Shown here one piece after another: positions 7,342 to 14,965 of a stretch of DNA of 39,149 nucleotides. The translations under genes were made by a program, and so were the position numbers. Source of the stretch: CAUZIB01 sp963578805 (GTDB taxonomy: Bacteria > Acidobacteriota > Vicinamibacteria > Vicinamibacterales > UBA8438); NCBI GenBank assembly GCA_963578805.1, contig CAUZDY010000027.1:1-39149 (forward strand), in the 5' to 3' direction. Below the pieces are notes generated by a model. It had not been told where the DNA came from, did not search any database, and saw only the letters and a list, made by a program, of their open reading frames with translations. Numbering within the stretch: the stretch's first letter is position 1; every line of letters starts with the position of its first letter.

Positions 7342-8352
7342 TTACTCTTCCGAGGTGCGAGCACCGGTCAGGACGTTCACGAGGCTGTAGTTTCCCTCGT
7401 GGCAGGCATACTCGTACAGCTGCCCTCCCGTCACTCCACGCCCGAGATAATCAGTCGTCATCGGAACGGATGCGGTCCACGCGCTTGTGAATTTACTGGG
7501 GTCCTCGATGGTGAACTCGTAGTCTATGGTGTCGACCGACACCCGAGTGAACCGCTCGACGATACGCATTGTCTTGGTCGGCATACGCCAGGACCCGGCC
7601 CACCGCAAGGCGGTTTTGTCGTCGAAATGGGTCGTTTCAACCACCAGTGTATTGCCATCCCAACGGCCCCGAGCATCCCCCAACCACTGGCGAATGGTTG
7701 AACGTGACTGCGTTTCCAGACGAATAATGCGCCGGTCACGGAACATTTCGTGGAGAATAGCGACCGAGTCTGGAGTCTGCAGGATCTGAAAGTTATTGTT
7801 GTACGCTCCGGGTACAATCGGCAGGCCGTCCGTCAGACAACGCTCACCGGTGTCGACGTCAAGGAATGAGTTAAAGGGACCAGTCACTCGGTAGGCTCGC
7901 TGCTCCTCGGCTCGTGTCCGCGTCTCAGGATTGTAAGGAATCCTGCCGTCTTGGGGATCGATGACCAATGACGTGCGTCGGTCCTCAACCAACTTCGTCC
8001 CCCGATCCCACCAGAAATCGTTGTAGGCGCGGGCTATGTCGACTTCCGCTCCTCCGTCACGGCGATCTTGATTACGATTCACACTCCGTTCGCTTTCATA
8101 GGCCGCCGCTTCCTCTGGCGTTAGAAACTCCTTACCAGCAAACTCGGCAGGTCGCTCCAGCGGGGTCAGGGTTTGAGTCGTCCAGATACCCTGTAGATCA
8201 GGGTCGCCCCACGGCGTCCGAATCGCATCGGCCGACAGTACTCCGCCGGTCGCCAACTCGGCCGCCCGGTTTTGCCCCGCGACAGATACGGAAACAAGCG
8301 CGACGATCGCAGTCACGACACCGCTCACGACAGTAGCAGTTCGATGAGTCAT
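7342..8352 (-). CDS. Secreted TPWGDPDLQG-family protein of unknown function (copy 5)
   Basis: 336 residues. Signal peptide about 1-27 (VSVSVAGQ), then RTPWGDPDLQGIW (45-57), VDIARAYNDFWWDRG (104-118), RRTSLVIDPQDGRIPYNPE (125-143), GERCLTDG (169-176), PGAYNNNFQILQTP (181-194), GDARGRWDGNTLVVETTHF (225-243), IVERFTRVS (264-272), EYACHEGNYSLVNVLTGAR (314-332). Mature cysteines are C172 and C317 only. It is closest to copy 1: the two share the GERC-TDG stretch, an ILHEMFR-RRII segment and a W-R-P-T insert before the VERFTR motif, which suggests a fairly recent duplication. Its likely partner is the two-domain carboxymuconolactone-decarboxylase-like gene just downstream. Confidence 0.9.
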   Translation of the reverse strand: MTHRTATVVSGVVTAIVALVSVSVAGQNRAAELATGGVLSADAIRTPWGDPDLQGIWTTQTLTPLERPAEFAGKEFLTPEEAAAYESERSVNRNQDRRDGGAEVDIARAYNDFWWDRGTKLVEDRRTSLVIDPQDGRIPYNPETRTRAEEQRAYRVTGPFNSFLDVDTGERCLTDGLPIVPGAYNNNFQILQTPDSVAILHEMFRDRRIIRLETQSRSTIRQWLGDARGRWDGNTLVVETTHFDDKTALRWAGSWRMPTKTMRIVERFTRVSVDTIDYEFTIEDPSKFTSAWTASVPMTTDYLGRGVTGGQLYEYACHEGNYSLVNVLTGARTSEE

Positions 8353-8481
8353 GTTCAGCTTCCACTCCAGCTAGCCTGGTGAACCCAACCGCACCAGAAG
8401 AGAACTATCAGACGGTGATCCAACATTGTCTCGCCACCATCGCTTCGGATGGTTGCCACGAGGGCATTCCGCTTTCATTGC

Positions 8482-10134
8482 TCAACGCTCAATGACCTCG
8501 CTTGGAAGCGGAGGGGCGAGCGGCGGCGGACGACGGTGCATCGTAGCCTGTTCATAGTCATAGGCATAACCGATCAACTTACCTTCGTCATACGGCCGAC
8601 CAAAGAACGAGATGGTCATCGGAAGCCCCTGGGTACCAAACCCCATCGGCACGACAATGCCCGGAAAACCGACCGAGCTGTAGCCGGCTAGAGTTGACGG
8701 GCTCTGGACGTCACCAGACGGGACGAATGTCGGGTCGTCAACATTCCCGATAGGACTGCGGATCGGCGGGGCGAAACTGGCGTGGTACGGAAACACCAGG
8801 GCATCAAGGTTGTAGGTCTCGAACAAGTCCAGCTTCAGCTGGGTATTCCGTGGCAGGATGATATCAATCAGGGCGATGTAGTCCGGATCGTCGGTCGATG
8901 CGACGCTGGCGCGGGTCAATAAATCTATGACCGACGCCTCCACGGGAAATGTTGACTCGGCCACCTCCGTGTCGTAGCGCTCAAGGAACTCGGCCACCGT
9001 CTTGGGCACTTCGGGTCCAAAAGTCGCTAGATAACTCTCCCAGTCCGCCTTAAACCGATAATCGGCAATTCTCCTGACATTCGTCACGAACGACCCATCA
9101 AAGGTCACGGGGTCGACAAGCTCAGCGCCTAGCTCTCGCAGGGTGCCGATCGCAGCCTCGGCAAGTGCATCTATTTCAGGGTCGCCTCCGAAGTAATCAC
9201 GGGCCACACCGAGCCGCGCACCCTGGAGCGCACCGCGCAACAGAAATTGTGAATAGTCGAATTCCTCGGCCAGGGGGCCTGCCGGGTGGTCGGCGTAGAC
9301 GATCGTATTCAGACGATCCGGGTCGGCCGGGTCCGGGCCGGCGATGGCAGTGAGCAAAATCGCCAGGTCGCTGACCGTCCGCGCCATTGGACCCGCGGTA
9401 TCGAAGTTCAGATTTTTTGGCGCGATGCCATCTCGGCTAATCAGCCCCGTGGTGGGTCTCAAACCGACGATGCCATTGAGGGAGGCCGGATTCCGCACCG
9501 AAGTACTGGTATCGGTTCCAACCGCGACGACCGCGAGATTAGCCGCCACCGCCACCCCTGAGCCGCTGCTCGAGCCACCGGCGCGGCGACTTGCATGGTA
9601 CGGATTAATCACCTGTCCATCGACGGAGTTGTAACTGTTCCCTCCGGCGAACTCGCCCAACGACGCCTTCCCAAGAATCAACGCGCCAGCGTCTCGTAGC
9701 ACCCTGGTAATGTACGCGTCATCCGGAGGGATCGCATCCTTCAAGATGACCGAACCGTTGGTGGTCGGCATGTCGTCGGTGTCGATGTTGTCCTTCAGGG
9801 CGACGGGAATGCAGTGCAAGGCGCTTCGCGGGCCGCTGGACGCTCGCTCTTCGTCCAATGCTCGTGCGGTGTCCAGGGCCCGCGGATTAACGGTGATGAG
9901 GCTGTTCAGCCGAGGACCATCGTCGTCATAGGCGGCGATGCGGTTCAGATACAGTTGAACGAGCTGCGCGCACGACAGCACGCCACTATCAAACGCTTCC
10001 TGGATATCGGCGATCGTCGCTTCTTCCAGCGTGAAGACGACCGCCGGCGGGTCGGGGACCGCCGGGGCGCATCCGCTCGAGCCAAGCAGAACCGCCACGC
10101 CGATGACGCTACAGCGAGAAGATCGCTTCAGCAT
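8482..10134 (-). CDS. Amidase-signature family hydrolase, predicted lipoprotein
   Basis: 550 residues from ATG 10134; the frame continues upstream, but the residues before it look non-coding and lie inside the preceding gene. The N-terminus MLKRSSRCSVIGVAVLLGSSGC looks like a lipoprotein signal with C22 as anchor, so the enzyme would sit in the periplasm. Amidase signature: catalytic K114 in PVALKDNID, GGSSSGSGVAVAANLA (187-202) with the cis-Ser, and nucleophile S212 in GTDTSTSVRNPASL, where the family usually has GTDTGGS; then GLRPTTGLISRDGIAP and DTAGPMARTVSD. The Ser-cisSer-Lys triad is therefore complete. Its start overlaps the amidohydrolase end by 26 bases, so translation is probably coupled. 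Amide substrate unknown. Confidence 0.9.
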   Translation of the reverse strand: MLKRSSRCSVIGVAVLLGSSGCAPAVPDPPAVVFTLEEATIADIQEAFDSGVLSCAQLVQLYLNRIAAYDDDGPRLNSLITVNPRALDTARALDEERASSGPRSALHCIPVALKDNIDTDDMPTTNGSVILKDAIPPDDAYITRVLRDAGALILGKASLGEFAGGNSYNSVDGQVINPYHASRRAGGSSSGSGVAVAANLAVVAVGTDTSTSVRNPASLNGIVGLRPTTGLISRDGIAPKNLNFDTAGPMARTVSDLAILLTAIAGPDPADPDRLNTIVYADHPAGPLAEEFDYSQFLLRGALQGARLGVARDYFGGDPEIDALAEAAIGTLRELGAELVDPVTFDGSFVTNVRRIADYRFKADWESYLATFGPEVPKTVAEFLERYDTEVAESTFPVEASVIDLLTRASVASTDDPDYIALIDIILPRNTQLKLDLFETYNLDALVFPYHASFAPPIRSPIGNVDDPTFVPSGDVQSPSTLAGYSSVGFPGIVVPMGFGTQGLPMTISFFGRPYDEGKLIGYAYDYEQATMHRRPPPLAPPLPSEVIER

Positions 10135-11179
10135 TCTCCTGATAGATTTTTCGCTTCTCTGTATCCGACACTGGGGCGGCGTCCATCCAGCGCGTCGCCG
10201 GTTCGCTCGGGGCAAACGGGGAATCGACCGCAAACATAATTCGCTCTGCTCCCAGCACGGATCGGCAAAACAGGAGCACGGGATCCCAGAACATGGCACT
10301 CGTCGTGATGACGAAGTTGCTCCGGAAGTACTCGCTGGGTCGGCGTTGAAGTTTTGGCATGCCAGGTCGAGCAGAGACCTTATCGAGCCGGTCCAACCAG
10401 TATGGAAGCCCCTCGCCCATGTGGCCGAGCACAATCGTCAGCTCGGGAAACTCGTCAAAGACGCCACTCATCAGCAGGCGCACCACGTGGAGCGATGTCT
10501 CGGCGGCAAACCCCCATAAAGCTCCGTCCATGGAATAGTCCGCAAATGCGTCGTACATCTGCACCGGTGGGGTACGCGGGTGCAGATAGATAGGCATACC
10601 CAGAGCCTGCGCGGCTTCGAAAATCGGCCAGAACTTGGAGTCGTCAAGATACTCGCCGTTCGTATGCGAGTTGATCAGCACACCATTCAAGCCGAGATCG
10701 GAAGCCGCCCGGTCGATTTCCTGGGCAGCATGCCTTGGGTCTTGAGTCGCCACCGCGGCAAGCCCGGCAAATCGGTCCGGATGCTGGCGTATCGCCTCCG
10801 CAAGTCGATCGTTAACCAGTTGCGCCAGTTCCGTGCCAAGTTCAGGGTCAAACACCTGAACACCAGGCGACCAGAGAGATAGCACCTGCTTATCGATCCG
10901 TGCCGCATCCATGGCAGCAATCCGGTCTTCACCCAGGTCGTACAGGGCCTGGATCGTATCAGTGAGGACATACGGTGGCGCCGTCAGACCTGGCTCCCGA
11001 TCGGGATCGCGCTCGACGAGCTCCCGAAAGGCATCCAGGACTTCCGGAATAGTAAACGTCTCCTCTACCGCAATACGCCGGTATTCTCCTCGGTTCTGAG
11101 CCGAAATGGGCTTCGAGGCAGCAAGCGCCGATGAAGCCAAGACCGCGTGTGTGAGAAATGTTCGTCTACCTTTGTCCAC
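10109..11179 (-). CDS. Amidohydrolase-2 family protein (gamma-resorcylate decarboxylase/ACMSD-like), Tat-type signal
   Basis: 356 residues from GTG 11179, chosen because GGAG stands eight bases upstream and translation then begins DKGRRTFLTHAVLASSALAA, a twin-arginine export signal. Domain marks: IAVEETFTIPE (36-46), INSHTNGEYLDD, MPIYLHPRTPP, IVLGHMGEGLPYWLDRLDK, FAVDSPFAP and ISD-like VSDTEKRKIYQENAEAIF. These match TIM-barrel decarboxylases and hydrolases acting on aromatic acids. In characterised gamma-resorcylate decarboxylases the metal is held by Glu and His of an EEHF motif, a later His and an Asp; here that motif is EETF, so one His ligand is Thr41. The catalytic Asp region (AVDSPF) and both later His motifs are kept. 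Middle gene of the cyclase > amidohydrolase > amidase run. Confidence 0.88.
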   Translation of the reverse strand: MDKGRRTFLTHAVLASSALAASKPISAQNRGEYRRIAVEETFTIPEVLDAFRELVERDPDREPGLTAPPYVLTDTIQALYDLGEDRIAAMDAARIDKQVLSLWSPGVQVFDPELGTELAQLVNDRLAEAIRQHPDRFAGLAAVATQDPRHAAQEIDRAASDLGLNGVLINSHTNGEYLDDSKFWPIFEAAQALGMPIYLHPRTPPVQMYDAFADYSMDGALWGFAAETSLHVVRLLMSGVFDEFPELTIVLGHMGEGLPYWLDRLDKVSARPGMPKLQRRPSEYFRSNFVITTSAMFWDPVLLFCRSVLGAERIMFAVDSPFAPSEPATRWMDAAPVSDTEKRKIYQENAEAIFSL

Positions 11180-11321
11180 TAGACCCACTCCGCACGGGAT
11201 ATCCCAACAACCGCGCCCACCCACACATCTTGCGCCCGCACCGTTGCAGCGTCAAGGGAACCCCACGGACGGTCACACCGGTCACTCGACAGACGCGGAA
11301 CAACCGGACACCTCACGACAC

Positions 11322-12395
11322 TCAGAAGACCGCCAACGCGTTGAGCGGGGAACCAGTGCCACCCTCTACGGCGAGCGGCGATGCGACCAGCATGAATTCC
11401 CATCGGTTCAGCTCAGCCGCCGTCTCTGCCAGGGCTTCGAGGTCCTGGTTATCGAACAGATCCACACCCATCGCTACAATCGTCAGAACGTGCACCGGTA
11501 GACGGACGCCTTCGACCTGCGAGGGCACAACGTCGGCTGCCGCGTCGCTGCCGAGGAAGGACACATCCCGAGCCCTGACCCAAGGCATAGCAGATGCGTG
11601 TAGCCCGGCCGCCGACTGCGACACCGGCCAGGACCCAACATCGGCACGGCGTGCCCATCGTCCGGTGCGAATAAAGATCGCGTCACCCGGGCGTACGGTC
11701 ACACCAGCCATCTCCTCCCAGGCTTCGAGATCCTCCATGTAGATGGGCGTCTCAGGTTCGAGATACGGCACTCCCTTAAGACGAGGTATGTCGAATAGCA
11801 CACCACGGGTGACGATCCCTCCCTGTAAGTTGTCAATCGCCGCGTTGGAGCAGCCGTCCTCAGTGATGGTGTCCTGCGACACCCCGTTGTACATCTGGCC
11901 GTTGTGCATGATGTGACACAGGGCATCCAGGTGACTGTGCGATACGCCGTGATAACTGATGGTGTAGTTGTCGCTAACCGTGCCCATGAAACTCGCCTCG
12001 GCCGCCGCATCGGGAAGCCCGAGCATTCGATGCTCGAATGGTCTAGGCACATCCTCCGCTTCCTCGAGCAGAAGCCGGTGCGCGAGTGACACCGTGACCC
12101 CTTCTGTAATAAGTGACGCCGCCTCCAGTCGTTTCGCGGGTGTAATCAAGTTCGCCGCACCAAGCTCGTCATCAGGGCCCCAGCGACCCCAGTTTGATAG
12201 CTCGTCCATCAGACGCTCGATGTCGGCTTGAGTGAGGTCATGCGACTCCGGAGTCACGATCGGAGGCACGTACTCCGGAACGGCTGGCGTGACGTCGTCG
12301 ACTGCCTCAGTGTTTGGTTCGCGGCCGCGCGCGCAACTCGTCATCGCAACCGTCAGGGCAACCAGTAATCCGTACGTGACAAGCCGGACTCTCAT
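11322..12395 (-). CDS. Cyclase family protein (kynurenine-formamidase-like), predicted lipoprotein
   Basis: 357 residues from ATG 12395, preceded by GGGGGTGG; a longer frame upstream has no signal and is ignored. The N-terminus (VTYGLLVALTVAMTSC) reads as a lipoprotein signal with C21. Family marks: LSNWGRWGPDDELGAANLIT (66-85), VSLAHRL, the metal-binding stretch YHGVSHSHLDALCH (148-161) corresponding to HxGTHxDxxxH, FDIPRLKGV, WEEMAGVTVRPGDAIFIRTG, and HASAMPWVRARDVSFLGSD. Members of this fold hydrolyse formylkynurenine and related amides or form cyclic products, using a divalent metal. Exported relatives are common in Acidobacteriota, substrate unknown. First gene of a minus-strand run; 142 bases separate it from the amidohydrolase. 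Confidence 0.88.
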   Translation of the reverse strand: MRVRLVTYGLLVALTVAMTSCARGREPNTEAVDDVTPAVPEYVPPIVTPESHDLTQADIERLMDELSNWGRWGPDDELGAANLITPAKRLEAASLITEGVTVSLAHRLLLEEAEDVPRPFEHRMLGLPDAAAEASFMGTVSDNYTISYHGVSHSHLDALCHIMHNGQMYNGVSQDTITEDGCSNAAIDNLQGGIVTRGVLFDIPRLKGVPYLEPETPIYMEDLEAWEEMAGVTVRPGDAIFIRTGRWARRADVGSWPVSQSAAGLHASAMPWVRARDVSFLGSDAAADVVPSQVEGVRLPVHVLTIVAMGVDLFDNQDLEALAETAAELNRWEFMLVASPLAVEGGTGSPLNALAVF

Positions 12396-12557
12396 CGACG
12401 ACCACCCCCGTGACTGTGTGTGCCCCTTTGGCCCATGACGGCATCGCCATCGTGGGCTGGTATAGAACTGCCCTATTCTACTTCTTCCATCCCTCATGCA
12501 CCCCGACATCAGGTAGCGATCGGAGCCTTTACCAGTAAAATAGCAACTACTTGAAAC

Positions 12558-12573
12558 ACGTGCGGGTGCACGT
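12558..12573. promoter_or_regulatory. Perfect inverted repeat in the divergent cyclase/PQQ-propeller intergenic region
   Basis: ACGTGC (12558-12563) and GCACGT (12568-12573) are perfect inverted copies around GGGT, 29 bases before the ATG at 12603. A TTGAAA hexamer overlaps its left side (12551-12556). The position fits an operator or a small 5'-leader hairpin, but one occurrence in GC-rich DNA could be chance. Confidence 0.25.
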
Positions 12574-12602
12574 AAGTCTTGGCGCAGATAAGAGAGAGAC
12601 CG

Positions 12603-13943
12603 ATGAATCGATATGCCTTCGCGCTGATGCTGATGTTCGTCGTGACAATGTTGAGTCAAGTCACAGCCGCAGACGACCGGTGGCCGCAGTTCCGGGGCCA
12701 GGGGTCGCGGGGCGTTACGGACGAAACTGGACTACCAACGAGCTGGAGTCAGACGGAGAACGTCGCCTGGGTGACCGACATCCCTGGTCTCGGCTGGAGT
12801 TCGCCGATCGTCTGGGATGGCACGGTGTATCTCACGACGGTCGTCAGTGCCACTCCCGTCGAAGAACCACAGGGCGGGCTCTACCGTGGTAGCGAAACAT
12901 GGTTGCCGTCTCAGTCTGAGCATCGGTGGCTCGTCTATGCCATCGACGTCGAGAGTGGCGCCGTGAAATGGGAGCGCGAGGTACATCGCGGCGCTCCCAG
13001 AGTCGGACACCACCTAAAGAACACTCTGGCCTCCGAAACGCCGGTCACTGACGGCGAGTCAGTTTATGTCTACTTCGGCAACGTCGGCGTCTTTGCCCTA
13101 GACACAAACGGCACAGTGCAGTGGTCCTCTGACATCGACGCCTCGAACACCCGGCTCGGCTGGGGCACGGCGGCCTCACCGGTGCTCTATCGCGACCGCC
13201 TCTACCTCGTCAACGATAACGAAGACCAATCGTCGCTTCTTGCGTTGAGTGCGGAAACCGGTGCTGAAGTCTGGCGGGTCAACCGCGATGAAGGAACAAA
13301 CTGGTCAACGCCCTACATCTGGGAGAACGAGCAGCGGACCGAAATCGTCACAACCGGAACCGACAAGGTGCGTTCGTACGATCTCCAAGGAAATCTGCTG
13401 TGGGAGCTGACCGGAATGTCGTCGATCACCGTGCCGACACCGTTTGCCGAGTTCGGTCTTCTCTATCTCAGCTCGGGATACGTCGGAGACCAGGCCCGAC
13501 CGGTCTTCGCGATCCGGCCCGGCGCCAGTGGTGATATTTCGCTACAGGGCACGGAGCTGAGTAACGAATTCATCGCGTGGTCACAACCGCAGGCGGCAGC
13601 CTACAACACGTCGCCGATCATCTACGGCGATTACTACTACACGCTGCTCGACCGGGGCTTCTTCACCTGCCACGATGCCCGCACCGGTAGAGAGGTGTAC
13701 AGCCGAGAACGGATCGCAGTCGGGGCCGCCTTCACGGCGTCTCCGTGGGCCTACGACGACAAGCTCTTCCTGCTCAGTGAGGACGGAGACACCTACGTCA
13801 TCCAAGCCGGTCAGACGTTCGACGTGATCGGCCAAAACCCTCTCAACGAGTTCACCATGGCCACCCCGGCCATTGCGCACGGAAGTCTCTTCATTCGAAC
13901 CGCAACCAAGCTGTACCGCATTACTGAAGGTGCGACACCGTGA
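12603..13943 (+). CDS. Secreted PQQ-like beta-propeller repeat protein
   Basis: 446 residues. The ATG at 12603 begins a signal peptide (MNRYAFALMLMFVVTM, cleaved near VTAA, about residue 23) and has GAGAGA upstream; an earlier in-frame start at 12579 gives a poorer signal. The mature start DDRWPQFRGQGSRGVTDETGLP is the typical opening of the outer-membrane-assembly BamB-like / quinoprotein-like propeller family. Repeats are visible: WVTDIPGLGWSSPIVWDGTVYL, YAIDVESGAVKWEREVH, FALDTNGTVQWSSDID, LALSAETGAEVWRVNRDEG, YDLQGNLLWELTGM, and a final HGSLFIRTATKLYRI. No haem or metal motif is seen; such proteins need not bind PQQ. Probably periplasmic. Divergent from the cyclase run; paralogous in architecture to 23886-25232. 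Confidence 0.9.
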   Translation: MNRYAFALMLMFVVTMLSQVTAADDRWPQFRGQGSRGVTDETGLPTSWSQTENVAWVTDIPGLGWSSPIVWDGTVYLTTVVSATPVEEPQGGLYRGSETWLPSQSEHRWLVYAIDVESGAVKWEREVHRGAPRVGHHLKNTLASETPVTDGESVYVYFGNVGVFALDTNGTVQWSSDIDASNTRLGWGTAASPVLYRDRLYLVNDNEDQSSLLALSAETGAEVWRVNRDEGTNWSTPYIWENEQRTEIVTTGTDKVRSYDLQGNLLWELTGMSSITVPTPFAEFGLLYLSSGYVGDQARPVFAIRPGASGDISLQGTELSNEFIAWSQPQAAAYNTSPIIYGDYYYTLLDRGFFTCHDARTGREVYSRERIAVGAAFTASPWAYDDKLFLLSEDGDTYVIQAGQTFDVIGQNPLNEFTMATPAIAHGSLFIRTATKLYRITEGATP

Positions 13944-14101
13944 ACGCTCGGATGGCTACGAACAACACTCGTGGCTCGTTCGTCCCGACCCTGTACTTTC
14001 GACCGCTCCCGAACGCCATTTCGACGGTATGAAGTCCAAAGACGGTAAGCATTACACGCCCAGCTGATTCCGCACAGCACTCGCCATAGGAACCGACAGG
14101 C

Positions 14102-14121
14102 TGACGCGTCGACCCGCGTCA
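14102..14121. terminator. Possible bidirectional hairpin between convergent genes
   Basis: TGACGCG (14102-14108) and CGCGTCA (14115-14121) form a perfect seven-pair stem around TCGACC, in the gap between the PQQ-propeller gene and the convergent DUF4159 gene. It lacks a T-run on either strand, so it would be at best a weak or factor-assisted terminator. Confidence 0.3.
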
Positions 14122-14147
14122 ATCGATCTAACTCGGAGTACGCCGGG

Positions 14148-14900
14148 TTAATGCGTCATCCCGTACACAATGTAGTTCACTCCGAGCTTGTAGGCATCAT
14201 TAGTGAAGTCGACCGGGAAGAAACCGCTGTTGTCGGACCATTCCCAGTACTCAGCGACGTCGTTGTTGTAGTTGACGATCGCCATCATTCGCTTCGCGGG
14301 ATTGTTGTCTTCGAAGATGCCCCAGTAGCTGGGCTCCACCGGCACGAGCGGATGCGGAAAATCCAGCCGCTGGATCTGAAAAAACACCTGAAAAATAGGC
14401 CGCGTGACATCGATCTCGAGCAGCTGGTACTCGGGCAGCGCGCGCCGAACCTGGAAGGCGAAGTTGTCCCATTGGTGCGCCTCGAAATCGTCAAAGATAA
14501 CGAAGCCGCCCTTAAGCCAGTAGTCCCGTAACCCCCGGACCTCGCTCTCGCTCATACTCCAAAACCCTGGCTCTGAGATGTAGGCGATCGGGTGCTTGAA
14601 CAGCTCGGGATCGTCGAGCCGGAAGACGTTGGATTCGCCGACATGGACGCCCATGGTGGTGACGTCGTCGAGAATCCGTGGCAGATTGAGATCCGCCCGC
14701 GGATAGTCGTGACTCCAGGTCGATCGGTAGCCGCCGTAGCGGATCCGGGTAAAGACGAACTCACCAGTCTGCGCGACCGGCCCCCTCACCGCGGGATCTT
14801 GCCGGAGGCGAACCTGCCCACTAACCACCAGTGGCAACGTGCAGATCAACACTACACAGACCAGACGACTCCACCGCCGCACGACGAAATACTCGCTCAT
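14148..14900 (-). CDS. DUF4159 domain protein, secreted (copy A)
   Basis: 250 residues. Signal peptide about 1-29 (VCVVLICTLPLVVSGQ). The DUF4159 core follows: FVFTRIRYGGYRSTWSHDYPRADLNL (48-73), VFRLDDPELFKHPIAYISEPGFW, LRDYWLKGGFVIFDDFEAHQW (124-144) and the end DAYKLGVNYIVYGMTH. DUF4159 has a ThuA/glutamine-amidotransferase-like fold with no proven activity; in many genomes it lies near MoxR/DUF58 and von Willebrand factor A genes, but none of those is here. Residues DPAVRGPVAQ follow the signal as a linker. It shares its C-terminal MTH ending and the LKGGF-DDF motif with copy B at 18726. The next gene upstream on the same strand is the cytochrome c, 65 bases away, so co-transcription is possible. 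Confidence 0.88.
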   Translation of the reverse strand: MSEYFVVRRWSRLVCVVLICTLPLVVSGQVRLRQDPAVRGPVAQTGEFVFTRIRYGGYRSTWSHDYPRADLNLPRILDDVTTMGVHVGESNVFRLDDPELFKHPIAYISEPGFWSMSESEVRGLRDYWLKGGFVIFDDFEAHQWDNFAFQVRRALPEYQLLEIDVTRPIFQVFFQIQRLDFPHPLVPVEPSYWGIFEDNNPAKRMMAIVNYNNDVAEYWEWSDNSGFFPVDFTNDAYKLGVNYIVYGMTH

Positions 14901-14965
14901 GGTTCTCGACGGCGAAGGTGACGCGCCGGTTCGATCGCGTCGGACTCAGGCACCGCCCGTCACGA

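Noticed and set aside
11158..11742. Plus-strand frame of 194 codons across the cyclase/amidohydrolase gap
   Set aside because: Antisense to two well-supported genes, rich in Arg, Ser and Thr, no family marks.
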